17,374 bases of DNA from an uncultured Eubacterium sp. (GTDB lineage: Bacteria > Bacillota > Clostridia > Lachnospirales > Lachnospiraceae). Under the pieces are notes generated by a model, which had not been told where the DNA came from, did not search any database, and was given only the letters and a program-made list of their open reading frames with translations. Below are positions 7,574-16,359 of the stretch, piece after piece. The translations under genes were made by a program, and so were the position numbers. The stretch lies in NCBI GenBank assembly GCA_937915825.1, contig CALGGT010000010.1, forward strand, positions 1 through 17,374. The letters run 5' to 3'. The first letter of the stretch is position 1, and each line of letters opens with the position of its first letter.

Positions 7574-8131
7574 ATGATTTCAGCAGGAGATTTTAGAAAT
7601 GGAATGACCATCGAGATTGAAGGAACCGTATATCAGATCATCGAGTTCCAACATGTAAAACCCGGCAAGGGCGCGGCGTTCGTTCGTACGAAACTTAAGA
7701 ATATCATTGATGGCGGTGTTGTGGAAAAGACGTTCCGTCCTACGGAGAAATTTCCTCAGGCACACATTGATAAGAAGGATATGCAATATCTATATGCCGA
7801 TGGCGACATGTACAACTATATGGATATGGAAACCTATGATCAGATTGCACTGACATCCGAACAGGCAGGGGATGCCATGAAATTTGTCAAGGAAAATGAT
7901 GTGGTTAAGATGGTATCTTATAAAGGGAATATCTTCTCTGTTGAGCCTCCCATGTTCGTTGAGTTGGAAGTTACCGAGACGGAACCCGGGGTGAAAGGGG
8001 ATACGGCAACGAATGTTACAAAACCTGCTACCGTTGAAACCGGAGCACAGGTGGCCGTTCCTATTTTTGTAAACCAAGGGGATGTGATTCAAATTGATAC
8101 ACGTACCGGAGAATACTTAAAGAGAGTATAA
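7574..8131 (+). CDS. efp: Elongation factor P
   Basis: The 185-residue protein has the normal length and the three-beta-domain arrangement of EF-P: KOW-like domain I, then two OB folds. It binds the ribosome between the P and E sites and relieves stalling at consecutive prolines. The start [20 protein letters not shown] and the tip loop [10 protein letters not shown] are typical. Lys32 is the residue at the tip that is post-translationally modified in other bacteria. The C-terminal signature [19 protein letters not shown] and the ending [11 protein letters not shown] are intact. GGAGG lies seven bases before the ATG. No modification enzyme of the EpmA/EpmB or YmfI type is visible in the window, so the modification state cannot be told from here. 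It sits alone between its own promoter and a strong terminator. Confidence 0.97.
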   Translation: MISAGDFRNGMTIEIEGTVYQIIEFQHVKPGKGAAFVRTKLKNIIDGGVVEKTFRPTEKFPQAHIDKKDMQYLYADGDMYNYMDMETYDQIALTSEQAGDAMKFVKENDVVKMVSYKGNIFSVEPPMFVELEVTETEPGVKGDTATNVTKPATVETGAQVAVPIFVNQGDVIQIDTRTGEYLKRV

Positions 8132-8162
8132 CCCACCGGCGATAACAGGCCAGATGAATGTG

Positions 8163-8214
8163 AAAAGATCAGGAAACAGAGATGTTTGTTTTCTGGTCTT
8201 TTGTGCCCTTTTTT
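8163..8214 (+). terminator. Rho-independent terminator after efp
   Basis: The arms AAAAGATCAGGAAACA (8163-8178) and TGTTTTCTGGTCTTTT (8187-8202) pair over 16 positions, with two G-U wobbles and an 8-base loop. A T-run (CCCTTTTTTG) follows at 8206-8215. It lies 31 bases after the efp stop and only 17 bases before the next start codon. The T-run is offset by a few bases from the helix, so efficiency may be partial. Confidence 0.75.
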
Positions 8215-8231
8215 GTTAGGAGGTAAATCGC

Positions 8232-8918
8232 ATGAAATTAATGATTTTAGCTGCCATGGAAGAGGAGATCGACAAGCTGTGTCAGTGGCTGGAAGACTGT
8301 GAAGAACATCAAGTGGACTCTTTTTTTTACTATACCGGGAAATATAATTCGATGGATGTCGTTCTGGGATTGACGGAGATTGGTCTGACAAAAGCTGGGA
8401 TCGCTACCACCACCGGTATCATACATTTTCAGCCGAATGCCGTACTAAATATAGGAACCGCCGGGGCTCATCGAGAGGATTTAAACCCGGGAGATATCAT
8501 TCTTGGCAAAGAGGCTGTCTTCTTAAGCGCCTACAAATCGGAACCCAGAAAGAAGGGAGAAGGGATCTCACCTTCGGACTGGAAATTATGGGAGAGCGAC
8601 ATCTTGCAGGGAGACCCTAGAATGCTGGAATTCTTTGGAAAGCAGAATGGTCTGGGACAAGAAGGCCGTTTGGGAAGTGGAGACGCCTATAACAGAGAGG
8701 CGGATCAATTGATCCGTTTGCGTGATTTTTACTTAAGTGACTGCGAGGATATGGAAAGTTACGGGATCTACCTGGCATGTAAGAGGATGTCCATGCCGGT
8801 ATTAAGTATACGGATCATTTCCAATAACGAAATAAAAGGCATGATTTATGATGTGAAATGGGCGCAGATCCTGCAGGAAAAAATTTATGATATTTTAAAA
8901 AATAAAAAGGAAATATAA
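8232..8918 (+). CDS. MTA/SAH nucleosidase-like protein (PNP/UDP family) with altered catalytic residue
   Basis: The 228-residue protein belongs to the PNP_UDP_1 superfamily and lines up almost residue for residue with E. coli MtnN in length and motif positions. The start MKLMILAAMEEEIDKL keeps the Glu12 that activates water in MtnN. NIGTAGAHREDLNPGDI is the GTAG base-binding loop, GSGDAYN lies at residues 148-154, and DMES has Glu175 at the position of the ribose-binding Glu174. The catalytic acid Asp197 of MtnN, normally in SDxAD, is replaced here: the motif reads RIISNNEI with Asn198. Asp197 protonates the adenine N7, so MTA/SAH cleavage may be lost or the base preference changed; trimeric purine nucleoside phosphorylases do use Asn to handle 6-oxopurines. 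TAGGAGG lies seven bases before the ATG. It stands alone between the efp terminator and the dGTPase gene. Confidence 0.75.
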   Translation: MKLMILAAMEEEIDKLCQWLEDCEEHQVDSFFYYTGKYNSMDVVLGLTEIGLTKAGIATTTGIIHFQPNAVLNIGTAGAHREDLNPGDIILGKEAVFLSAYKSEPRKKGEGISPSDWKLWESDILQGDPRMLEFFGKQNGLGQEGRLGSGDAYNREADQLIRLRDFYLSDCEDMESYGIYLACKRMSMPVLSIRIISNNEIKGMIYDVKWAQILQEKIYDILKNKKEI

Positions 8919-9016
8919 GAAAAAGACGGTAATATATACATGGGGGACGTTGTAATAGGGACGGTGTGAAGAACCGTGATATTTCATGAGATTTAAATGG
9001 AAACAGGGGGGTTTAT

Positions 9017-10033
9017 ATGAATTTAAGAGAACAATTTGAAAAGCGGGAACATGAATATTTCTCTCCGTATGCATCCTTTAGTGATCAGACCAAAGGGCGG
9101 AACGTGTATCAAAAACCCTGTGATATGCGGACGGAATACCAAAGGGATCGGGATCGGATCTTACATTCCAAGTCGTTTCGTCGATTAAAGGGAAAGACGC
9201 AGGTGTTCCTGGCGCCGGAGGGCGACCATTATCGAAATCGTTTAACCCACACACTGGAGGTTTCTCAAAACGCAAGAACCATTGCCAAGGCCTTGCATAT
9301 GAACGAGGACTTAGCAGAGGCCATTGCCCTGGGCCATGATCTGGGACATACGCCATTTGGACATGCCGGAGAACGGGCGTTAAATCAAGTTACGCCTTTT
9401 TCCTTCTTTCATGAAGCGCAAAGTGTGCGTGTTGTGGAAGTGTTGGAAAAAGATGGAAAAGGATTAAATCTGACCTGGGAGGTTCTGGATGGGATCAGCA
9501 ATCATTCCTTAAGTTCCATGCCTCATACCATGGAGGGGAAGATCGTGCGTTTAAGCGATAAGATCGCCTATGTGAATTCCGATGTGGATGATGCCATCCG
9601 TGGCGGGATCATTCGTGGTTCCGATCTGCCGGAGCTTTCTAAAAAAGTATTGGGAAACAGCTTGCGGGAACGGTTAAATATTTGCATTCACGATGTGATC
9701 TCTGAGAGTAAGAATCAGCACGAGATCAGTATGTCGGAAGAAGTTTGGAATGCGTTTATGGAATTGCGTACATTTATGAACGAACACGTATATTCTCATT
9801 CCGAGGCGAAGATGGAAGAAGGAAAAGCGGAACATATGGTACAGGAATTGTATTCCTATTATGTATCCAATCCGGATAAGCTGCCTCCGGAATTTAAAAA
9901 AATTGCGGAATCGGAGGAGTTAAACTATTCCAAAGAAAGAGCTGCATGTGATTATGTGGCGGGAATGACCGATCAATATGCTATCGCCATCTATGAGAAT
10001 TTAATGATCCCCAAGCGCTGGGATATCTATTAA
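9017..10033 (+). CDS. dGTPase-like HD-domain triphosphohydrolase
   Basis: The 338-residue protein is a deoxyguanosinetriphosphate triphosphohydrolase-like enzyme of the HD superfamily, which removes tripolyphosphate from dNTPs. The N-terminal family marker is DRDRILHSKSFRRLKGKTQV. His78 (RLTHTLEVSQ) and His107-Asp108 (ALGHDLGHTPFGHAGE) are metal ligands, and the last ligand aspartate is in IVRLSDKIAYVNSDVDDA. At 338 residues it fits the shorter Dgt group common in Firmicutes; substrate preference cannot be read from sequence. GGGGGG lies before the ATG at 9003-9010 with suitable spacing. It heads the cluster dgt-like, dnaG, rpoD, trmK, kinase, in which a dNTP hydrolase stands directly before primase. 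No strong promoter is visible in the 98-base gap upstream, which holds only a short inverted repeat ACGGT/ACCGT (8961-8977). Confidence 0.92.
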   Translation: MNLREQFEKREHEYFSPYASFSDQTKGRNVYQKPCDMRTEYQRDRDRILHSKSFRRLKGKTQVFLAPEGDHYRNRLTHTLEVSQNARTIAKALHMNEDLAEAIALGHDLGHTPFGHAGERALNQVTPFSFFHEAQSVRVVEVLEKDGKGLNLTWEVLDGISNHSLSSMPHTMEGKIVRLSDKIAYVNSDVDDAIRGGIIRGSDLPELSKKVLGNSLRERLNICIHDVISESKNQHEISMSEEVWNAFMELRTFMNEHVYSHSEAKMEEGKAEHMVQELYSYYVSNPDKLPPEFKKIAESEELNYSKERAACDYVAGMTDQYAIAIYENLMIPKRWDIY

Positions 10034-10069
10034 GGGTGGAGTCAACCAATGAGAGGAAGGAGAGAATCC

Positions 10070-11860
10070 ATGTTTTACGATGATAACTTTATCAATCGGG
10101 TCAAAGACGCGAATGATATTGTCGATATTATTTCTCCTTACGTCTCGTTACGTAAATCCGGAAGCAATTACATGGGACAGTGCCCTTTCCACAACGATCG
10201 GTCGCCGTCCTTCAGTGTTTCTCAGAGCCGGCAATTTTTTTATTGTTTTGGATGTCACGTAGGGGGGAATGTGTTTCATTTTCTTGAAATGTATGAGAAT
10301 ATGGACTTTCCTGAGGCAGTGGAGTATCTGGCGGAACGTGGGGGCATCCCCTTGCCGGAAGATACCTCCCAAAATGTAAAGGAAGTGCAGAAAAAGCGTA
10401 ACGAAGCGGAAGAGATGCACCAGATCTATCGGGAAACCGCTACGTTCTACATGGAGAATCTGAAGAAACCGGAGGGAAAGCCCGGACTTCAATATTTTCA
10501 AGAAAGAGGGCTGCAGCCGGTTACGATTTTTGAATTTGCCTTAGGATACGCGGATAAAAGCGGTGACAGTCTCTATCGACATTTAAAGGGGAAAGGATAT
10601 CCGGACAGGGTTTTGCAGAAATCCGGTCTGTTCTATTTTGATGAGAAATCCGGAGCCAGAGATCGATTTTGGAATCGGGTGATGTTCCCCATCATCGACA
10701 GCAGAAAACATGTGATCGCCTTTGGGGGGCGGGTTTTGGGAGAAGGAAAACCGAAATATCTAAACTCCCCGGAGACGATGATCTTTAATAAACGAAAACA
10801 CCTGTTTGCCTATAATCTGGCCAGGAATCAGGGAAAACACGGATTGATCCTTTGTGAGGGGTATATGGATGTGATCTCTCTTCATCAAGCGGGATTTAAG
10901 CAGGCGGTGGCATCGCTGGGAACGGCATTTACCGAGGAACAATGTAAATTGATCACCCGGATCACCCATAATGTTTATCTTTGTTATGACAGTGATTTTG
11001 CCGGGACCGATGCGGCGATGCGAGCCATTCCCATGTTAATGGAGAATGGATTAACGGTGAAGATCATTCATCTGGCGCCATGCAAGGATCCGGATGAACT
11101 GATCAAGAAATACGGAGCCGAGGAATTTCAAAAGCGCCTGGATCAGGCGGAGACCTTCTATACGTTTCAGGTTTCCAATTTGGAACGGGATTACGACTTG
11201 AAAAGCGCGGAAGGAAAGACGGAATTTATCTTAAAGGTTGCAGAATATTGTGCGGAGATCGAAGATGAGATCACACGTGGTTTCTACCGGGATTATGTTT
11301 GTGAACGTTATCATGTAGAGGAACGGGCGTTTGAAAAGAGAATTCGAGAAGCAGCACGAAGGAAGGAACAGGAAGGAAGAAAGCGGGAAGATGTGGAGAT
11401 CCGCAAGAACCAGAGAGAATCCATGCAGCCGGAACGAGTGGATGAGAAGAGTCGGGAGGTTTTATTAAACTGGATCACGTGTTATCCGGAGATCTACTCA
11501 CAGATCCGGGAATATGTTCCTTTGGAGGAATACGGAGGGGAATCCCTTCGCAGTTTGGCGGGTATGATCTATGAACAGGCCGAGAACGGCAAGGTGGATG
11601 TGCCTTCCATTCTTATGAAGATCGAGGACGAGGAAATGCGCAACCGGGTATCCGGTATTTTATGCGGAAACCAGTTGGTCAATGAAGATAAGAAAAGTTA
11701 TGAAAAAGCGATTACGGATGTGGTCAGAAGGATTGGAAGAGAGCGGTATCAAAGGGAATTAAGGGAAATGTCACAATCAAAAAATGGGGATTCGGAGAAG
11801 ATGTCGTCAATCGTAAAAAAAATGCAATCGATCAATCTGGTTGAGATACATCTCAACTGA
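10070..11860 (+). CDS. dnaG: DNA primase
   Basis: The 596-residue protein makes RNA primers at the replication fork. The N-terminal CHC2 zinc finger is complete: Cys38, His41, Cys59 and Cys62 in [11 protein letters not shown] and [12 protein letters not shown]. The TOPRIM domain holds [16 protein letters not shown] (Glu263, Asp267) and [11 protein letters not shown] (Asp307, Asp309), which bind the catalytic metals. The C-terminal 170 residues are helical and fit the helicase-interacting region, with an Arg/Glu/Lys-rich linker around residues 425-460. I prefer the ATG at 10070 over the in-frame ATG at 10049: GGAAGGAG sits eight bases upstream, and the family starts with MFYxDxFIxxV. The earlier start also has a usable GGTGGAG, so seven extra residues are possible. 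The gap to the dGTPase-like gene is 36 bases. The TGA stop shares one base with an ATG at 11860. Confidence 0.96.
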   Translation: MFYDDNFINRVKDANDIVDIISPYVSLRKSGSNYMGQCPFHNDRSPSFSVSQSRQFFYCFGCHVGGNVFHFLEMYENMDFPEAVEYLAERGGIPLPEDTSQNVKEVQKKRNEAEEMHQIYRETATFYMENLKKPEGKPGLQYFQERGLQPVTIFEFALGYADKSGDSLYRHLKGKGYPDRVLQKSGLFYFDEKSGARDRFWNRVMFPIIDSRKHVIAFGGRVLGEGKPKYLNSPETMIFNKRKHLFAYNLARNQGKHGLILCEGYMDVISLHQAGFKQAVASLGTAFTEEQCKLITRITHNVYLCYDSDFAGTDAAMRAIPMLMENGLTVKIIHLAPCKDPDELIKKYGAEEFQKRLDQAETFYTFQVSNLERDYDLKSAEGKTEFILKVAEYCAEIEDEITRGFYRDYVCERYHVEERAFEKRIREAARRKEQEGRKREDVEIRKNQRESMQPERVDEKSREVLLNWITCYPEIYSQIREYVPLEEYGGESLRSLAGMIYEQAENGKVDVPSILMKIEDEEMRNRVSGILCGNQLVNEDKKSYEKAITDVVRRIGRERYQRELREMSQSKNGDSEKMSSIVKKMQSINLVEIHLN

Positions 11861-11877
11861 TGGAAAAGAGGAATGTT

Positions 11878-13620
11878 ATGGCTAAGAAGACAGAATCGTC
11901 AACCAAAGAAACCGCGAAAACCACAAAGACAACCAAAAAGACTCAAACTGCCAAGACTACAAAGGCTACAAAAACTACTAAAGATACGAAGGCTAGCAAG
12001 ACCACCAAGACTGCCGCCAAAGCAGCTAAAACGACGAAAGCAGCGAAAGCAGTGAAGGACGCGGAAGAAGAGAAAGCCACGAAGGCTGCCAAAACCACCA
12101 AGGCAGCGAAAACCACCAAGGCTGCCAAAACCACCAAGGATTCGAAAACCACAAAATCCACCCGGAAGAAAAAAGAAGCAGAAAAGGAAAAAGTGGAAGA
12201 TGTGGTAAAAGTGGTAGAAACGGTAGAAGAGGTAGAAGCGGAAGATGTGAAAACAGCAGAAGATGTGGTAGAAGCAGAAGATGCGGCTAAAACGACCAAG
12301 GCCGGAAAGACCTCCAAAACCAAAAAAACCACAAAAGCTACCAAAACTCCGAAGAAATCCACCACAGCCAAAAAGTCTGCAAAGTCTAAAAAAGAGGCCG
12401 TAGAACCACAGGAAGAAGAGATGGTGGAGGTGGAAGAAGAGGGATCCTTTGATGATTTTTCCGATGAATTGGATAAAAAATTAGAAGAAGCCCGTGCCAG
12501 GGAAGTGGATGAGGGTGAAGATACGGTGGATTCCATCAAGGAAGAGGATCTTTTAAAGATGCTGAAGAAGATCGAAGCCCGTGCCAAAAAGAACAACGAT
12601 TGCGTGGAATATGAATGGATCCTGAAAACTTTTAAGGCATTGGACGGGGACGACGATACTCTTCAAAAGATCTCGGATTACATGGAGCAGAAGGGCATTA
12701 TTGTAGTCATGCCGGAAAAAGATGACTGGGTGGACGATGAGGGAGAACCAACGGAAGAGGAAATGATGGATTTATCCGTTCCGGAAGGTGTCAGCATTGA
12801 GGACCCGGTCCGTATGTATTTAAAAGAGATAGGAAAGGTTCCCTTATTAAGCGCGGAGGAAGAGAAAGAACTGGCCCAGCAGATGGAAGAAGGAAATCAG
12901 CAGGCTAAGAAGAAATTAGCGGAAGCTAACCTCCGTTTGGTGGTAAGCATTGCGAAGCGCTATGTGGGAAGAGGAATGTTATTCCTGGATCTGATCCAGG
13001 AAGGAAACCTGGGTCTGATCAAAGCGGTGGAGAAGTTTGATTATACCAAGGGTTATAAGTTCAGTACCTATGCGACCTGGTGGATCCGTCAGGCCATTAC
13101 CCGTGCCATTGCCGATCAGGCGAGAACCATTCGAATCCCGGTGCATATGGTGGAAACCATTAATAAATTAATTCGTGTGCAGCGCCAGTTGCTGCAGGAA
13201 TTAGGCAGAGAACCGATTCCGGAAGAGATTGCGGAGAAAATGGAACTTCCGGTGGAGAAGGTTCGTGAGATTCAGAAGATCTCCCAGGAGCCGGTTTCCC
13301 TGGAAACTCCCATTGGTGAGGAAGAGGACAGCCATTTAGGCGACTTTATTCAGGATGATAACGTGCCCGTTCCGGCGGAAGCAGCGTCCTTTACCATGTT
13401 AAAGGAACAACTATCCGATGTTTTGTCAACTCTTACGGATCGGGAACAGAAGGTATTGCGACTGCGTTTCGGTCTGGACGACGGAAGAGCCAGAACCCTG
13501 GAAGAAGTGGGGAAAGAGTTTGATGTAACCCGTGAGCGGATCCGTCAGATCGAAGCCAAGGCTTTGCGGAAACTCCGCCATCCCAGCCGCAGTCGAAAGT
13601 TAAAGGATTTTCTGGAGTAA
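11878..13620 (+). CDS. rpoD: Primary RNA polymerase sigma factor with long basic N-terminal extension
   Basis: The C-terminal half is a complete housekeeping sigma factor. Region 1.1-like helices occupy about residues 218-280 ([16 protein letters not shown] and [15 protein letters not shown]), and region 1.2 is [16 protein letters not shown] at 309. Region 2 contains [17 protein letters not shown] and [16 protein letters not shown], which bind and melt the -10 element; region 3 includes [20 protein letters not shown]. Region 4.2 is [20 protein letters not shown], the -35 reader. The first 180 or so residues are unusual: a Lys/Thr/Ala-rich tract with TTKAAK repeats, interrupted by an acidic [17 protein letters not shown] stretch. 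Total length is 580, against about 370 for a typical Firmicute SigA. I chose ATG 11878 because AGAGGA lies eight bases before it and MAKKT is a natural start; ATG 11860 overlaps the dnaG stop but lacks a clear site. Confidence 0.95.
   Translation: MAKKTESSTKETAKTTKTTKKTQTAKTTKATKTTKDTKASKTTKTAAKAAKTTKAAKAVKDAEEEKATKAAKTTKAAKTTKAAKTTKDSKTTKSTRKKKEAEKEKVEDVVKVVETVEEVEAEDVKTAEDVVEAEDAAKTTKAGKTSKTKKTTKATKTPKKSTTAKKSAKSKKEAVEPQEEEMVEVEEEGSFDDFSDELDKKLEEARAREVDEGEDTVDSIKEEDLLKMLKKIEARAKKNNDCVEYEWILKTFKALDGDDDTLQKISDYMEQKGIIVVMPEKDDWVDDEGEPTEEEMMDLSVPEGVSIEDPVRMYLKEIGKVPLLSAEEEKELAQQMEEGNQQAKKKLAEANLRLVVSIAKRYVGRGMLFLDLIQEGNLGLIKAVEKFDYTKGYKFSTYATWWIRQAITRAIADQARTIRIPVHMVETINKLIRVQRQLLQELGREPIPEEIAEKMELPVEKVREIQKISQEPVSLETPIGEEEDSHLGDFIQDDNVPVPAEAASFTMLKEQLSDVLSTLTDREQKVLRLRFGLDDGRARTLEEVGKEFDVTRERIRQIEAKALRKLRHPSRSRKLKDFLE
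12076..12147 (+). repeat. 18-bp tandem repeat inside rpoD encoding (T/A)TKAAK units
   Basis: Four consecutive 18-base units start at 12076, 12094, 12112 and 12130. The middle two differ at only two wobble positions and read ACCACCAAGGCWGCSAAA. The translated units are [18 protein letters not shown] and TTKDSK. Looser KTTK and KAAK repeats extend from about 11890 to 12160 and again from 12280 to 12390. The near-identity at DNA level in the core suggests recent slippage or unequal exchange. Confidence 0.85.
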
Positions 13621-14309
13621 TGATCTTATCAAAACGAATGAATATGAATGTTTCTCTGGTTCCTCCCTGTGATCGTTTGCTGGATGTTGGGTGTGACCAT
13701 TGCAACAGTGGTATTTATCTGGTTCAGACCCGGCGGGTGAGTCGGGTGTTAGCCTCGGATAATAAAGAAGGTCCGCTAAAAAGCGCCCTGGAAAATATTA
13801 CGAAGGCAGGATTGCAGGATCGCATTCAAACGGTTTTGTCCGATGGACTGCAAGAAATCGAAGTTCTTCCGGAGGATGTGCTTTTTATGACTGGAATGGG
13901 CGGTCCCTTAATGATCCGTTTGCTTGAAGACGCAAAGGAAAAACTTCCGCTTTTAAAAGCCATGGTCTTACAACCGCAATCTCACATCGGGGAGGTCAGG
14001 AGGTACGTAGAAGCCCAAGGCTTTCGGATTCAGGATGAACGAGGATGCAAGGAAGAGGGAAAGTTGTATTTTTCCTTTGCAGCCTTTGGAAAGGAAGAGG
14101 GAAGATGCGTTCGATCCTCGTTGGAATACGCTTACGGCCCCATTCTCTTACAGACCGGAAATGAAGCCATGCTGGAACGGATGAACAGAGACCTGAATAA
14201 GAAACGAAGGATCTGGGCGCAGTTGCCTGCCGTTGGCTATGAGAAGGAACGGGATCTTTTGCGGATGGAGATCGGGGAACTGGAAGATTATTTAAACAGC
14301 AGTCAGTGA
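13620..14309 (+). CDS. trmK: tRNA (adenine(22)-N1)-methyltransferase, TrmK family
   Basis: The 229-residue Rossmann-fold methyltransferase should place a methyl group on N1 of A22 in tRNA, using S-adenosylmethionine. It begins with the family LSKRM motif. SAM motif I is DVGCDHCNSGIYLV, a variation on the usual DIGTDHAYLPIYL. SDNKEGPLKSALENI and DGLQEI follow, and the family-specific MTGMGGPLMIRLLEDA catalytic loop and VLQPQSH motif are present. The C-terminal helical part (residues 165-229) fits the coiled-coil tail of TrmK proteins. Its ATG shares an A with the rpoD TAA stop, so translation is coupled; GGAG lies just upstream. Neighbourhood after rpoD is the usual place for trmK in Firmicutes. 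Confidence 0.88.
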   Translation: MILSKRMNMNVSLVPPCDRLLDVGCDHCNSGIYLVQTRRVSRVLASDNKEGPLKSALENITKAGLQDRIQTVLSDGLQEIEVLPEDVLFMTGMGGPLMIRLLEDAKEKLPLLKAMVLQPQSHIGEVRRYVEAQGFRIQDERGCKEEGKLYFSFAAFGKEEGRCVRSSLEYAYGPILLQTGNEAMLERMNRDLNKKRRIWAQLPAVGYEKERDLLRMEIGELEDYLNSSQ

Positions 14310-14318
14310 GGTGCAGCC

Positions 14319-15974
14319 ATGGAAGAAATTCAAGTTGTCGTAGAAGAAAAAGAAATAACGGTAGAAAAGGGGATCACTCTCTATGATCTGGTAAAAAGAA
14401 GTGGCGAGAAAGACCGGGTCTTGGTTGCCAAAGTCAACGGGGTGATGAGAGAATTGACCCAAACCGTGGATGCCCCTTGTGAGATCGAATACTTAACCTA
14501 CGATGATACCGAAGGGCGACGCACGTACGTACGCGGATTGATCATGATGATGCTCCGGGCTTTTTACAAGGAAGTGCCGTCGGATCAATTTGATAATATT
14601 ACGGTTCATTATGCTTTGGATAACGGGTATTATTGTACGGTGTCCGGAGGGATGCGTATTACGGAAGCAAAGCTTGAAAAGATCGCAAAGAGAATGCGTT
14701 CTTATGTAGAAGCGGATGAGCGGTTTGAGAAGAAAAGCGTGGATGTGGCTGACGGAATCCAATATTTTGAAGAGCGAGGGATGTTTGCCAAATCCAAATT
14801 GTTAAAATACCGGCGTGTGTCCAACGTGAATCTATATTCCCTGGGGAAAGTGGTGGATTATTTTTATGGGGAAATGCCCTACAGTACCGGAGTTTTAAAG
14901 AAATTCGACCTTGTAAAATACGACAAAGGGTTTGTGCTGGTTCTGCCTCAGCGTAAGAAAAAGAATTATCGGATGGATTATCACCCATCCCATAAATTGC
15001 ACCGGGAATTAAAACGATCGGAAGAATGGATTGATACGCTAAAAGTCGCCAATGTAGGGGATTTAAATGATGTGATCTGTCATGGATCCCTGCGTCAGTT
15101 AATGCTGGTGCAGGAAGCACTGCAGGAAAAAAGGATCGGGGATCTGGCGGATCGGGTCGTGAAGAATCCGAAGACCAGGCTGGTCACCATTGCCGGACCT
15201 TCCTCATCCGGGAAGACCACCTTTTCCTACCGGTTATCGGCACAATTAGCAACCCTTGGGAAGAGACCCCATCCCATTGCCATGGATGATTATTTTGTAA
15301 ATCGTGTGGACACACCCAGAGATGAAGAAGGAAATTACGATTATGAAAATATCAGCGCCCTGGATACGGCTCTCTTTAATGAGCATTTGCAACGATTGTT
15401 GTCCGGGGATGAAGTTCAATTGCCGACCTATAATTTCATTACAGGAAAACGCCAATATGACAAGCCTCCCATTCGGATCGGCGAGGATGAGATCCTGATC
15501 GTGGAAGGAATTCATGGATTAAATGAGAAATTAACGTCTAAGATTCCCAAGGATCAGAAGTTTAAGATCTACATCAGCGCGTTAACGGCGTTAAATATTG
15601 ATGAGCACAATTATATTTCCACATCGGATTCCCGTTTGCTGCGAAGAATTGTTAGGGACGCCAGAACCAGAGGACATTCCGCGGCCCATTCGATTTCCAT
15701 GTGGGAGGCGGTGCGAAGAGGAGAAAAGAAGAACATCTTCCCTTATCAGGAAGAGGCGGACGCCATGTTTAACTCCTCCATTATTTACGAAGCAGCGGCG
15801 TTAAAGACCTATGTAGAGCCTTTGCTTTTTGCGGTAGAACGAGGCACAAAGGAATACTCCGTGGCGCAGAAGTTATTAAAATTTTTGGATTATTTTTTAA
15901 GTATTGATTCCACCGAAGTTCCGTTAAATTCTATTTTACGTGAATTTATCGGAGGAGGGATCCTGTTAAATTAA
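14319..15974 (+). CDS. Nucleoside kinase with N-terminal TGS and threonyl-tRNA-synthetase-like domains
   Basis: The 551-residue protein has three parts. Residues 1-62 form a TGS-like fold (VEKGITLYDLVKRS, VAKVNGVMRELT). Residues 65-220 resemble the second additional domain of threonyl-tRNA synthetase, with VRGLIMMMLRAFYKEV and YYCTVSGGMRITEAKLE. The rest is a uridine kinase/phosphoribulokinase-type P-loop kinase with GPSSSGKTTF at 293-302, the acceptor-site motif MDDYFVNRVDTPRDEEG, IVEGIHGLNE as Walker B, and SRLLRRIVRDARTRGHS as the lid. It probably phosphorylates uridine or another nucleoside; the role of the tRNA-synthetase-like front end is not known, and sensing of nucleotides or RNA is a guess. 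This arrangement is widespread in clostridia. It starts nine bases after trmK, with GAGGTG as ribosome binding site. Confidence 0.9.
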   Translation: MEEIQVVVEEKEITVEKGITLYDLVKRSGEKDRVLVAKVNGVMRELTQTVDAPCEIEYLTYDDTEGRRTYVRGLIMMMLRAFYKEVPSDQFDNITVHYALDNGYYCTVSGGMRITEAKLEKIAKRMRSYVEADERFEKKSVDVADGIQYFEERGMFAKSKLLKYRRVSNVNLYSLGKVVDYFYGEMPYSTGVLKKFDLVKYDKGFVLVLPQRKKKNYRMDYHPSHKLHRELKRSEEWIDTLKVANVGDLNDVICHGSLRQLMLVQEALQEKRIGDLADRVVKNPKTRLVTIAGPSSSGKTTFSYRLSAQLATLGKRPHPIAMDDYFVNRVDTPRDEEGNYDYENISALDTALFNEHLQRLLSGDEVQLPTYNFITGKRQYDKPPIRIGEDEILIVEGIHGLNEKLTSKIPKDQKFKIYISALTALNIDEHNYISTSDSRLLRRIVRDARTRGHSAAHSISMWEAVRRGEKKNIFPYQEEADAMFNSSIIYEAAALKTYVEPLLFAVERGTKEYSVAQKLLKFLDYFLSIDSTEVPLNSILREFIGGGILLN

Positions 15975-16000
15975 TACAGACCATACGTAATGGATACAAA
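15971..16000 (+). promoter_or_regulatory. Weak candidate promoter for rnpB
   Basis: TTAATA (15971-15976) and TACAAA (15995-16000) are 18 bases apart and each matches four of six sigma-A consensus positions. A start near 16007 would put about 15 bases before the first helix of the RNase P RNA. The 48-base gap after the kinase gene holds nothing better, and read-through from the operon is equally possible. Confidence 0.25.
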
Positions 16001-16022
16001 GGATGAGAACTTGATACAAATC

Positions 16023-16352
16023 ATGAGCAGCACAGGTGATCGCTCCCTTTGGGAGAGGAAAGTCCGAGCTTCACAGGGCAGGATGCCGGATAACGTCCGG
16101 TGGAGGTGACTCCCAGGAAAGTGCAACAGAAATAAAACAGCTTGAAAAAGCAATGGTGAAATGGCGAGGTAAGAGCTCACCGCCTTCCTGGTAACAGGGA
16201 GGGTCCGTGTAAACCCCATCCGAAGCAAGACAGAACAGAAAGCAATGCGGTGGCCCGCCGGGCTTTCGGGTATGTCGCTAGAGTCCGTTGGTAACAGCGG
16301 AACCAGATAGATGATCACCCTTCGACAGAACTCGGCTTATCGTGCTGCTCAT
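16023..16352 (+). ncRNA. rnpB: RNase P RNA, type A
   Basis: This is the catalytic RNA that trims the 5' leader of pre-tRNAs. Helix P1 is a perfect 11-base pairing of ATGAGCAGCAC (16023-16033) with GTGCTGCTCAT (16342-16352). P2 pairs GGTGATC (16035-16041) with the GATCACC just before the CCTTCG ahead of the 3' core. The universal 5' core GAGGAAAGTCCGAG begins at 16054, and the 3' core has AGATAGATGATCACC followed by ACAGAACTCGGCTTAT (ending at 16340). The internal motifs GGTAAGAGCTCACCG, TGGTAACAG and GTAAACCCC are those of the ancestral type A fold rather than the Bacillus type B fold, as expected for most clostridia. Any frame reading through this region is a shadow. It lies 48 bases after the kinase gene and 41 bases before the next start codon. 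Confidence 0.95.
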
Positions 16353-16359
16353 TTTGTAT

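Noticed and set aside
8919..9016. Inverted repeat ACGGT/ACCGT (8961-8977) as possible operator or terminator before the dGTPase-like gene
   Set aside because: Only five pairs with a seven-base loop and no T-run; too short to support a function.
11943..12596. 217-residue minus-strand frame that looks like a run of membrane helices (VVLAAFV-type repeats)
   Set aside because: It is the antisense reading of the Lys/Thr/Ala repeats of rpoD; complement of AAG/ACC/GCC codons gives Leu, Val and Ala by necessity. No start signal or independent conservation.
14659..15120. 153-residue minus-strand frame
   Set aside because: Antisense shadow of the well-supported TGS-domain nucleoside kinase; composition has no recognisable family pattern.
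15971..16318. 115-residue minus-strand frame across the gap after the kinase gene
   Set aside because: It lies almost entirely within the RNase P RNA, whose paired helices and conserved cores explain the sequence.
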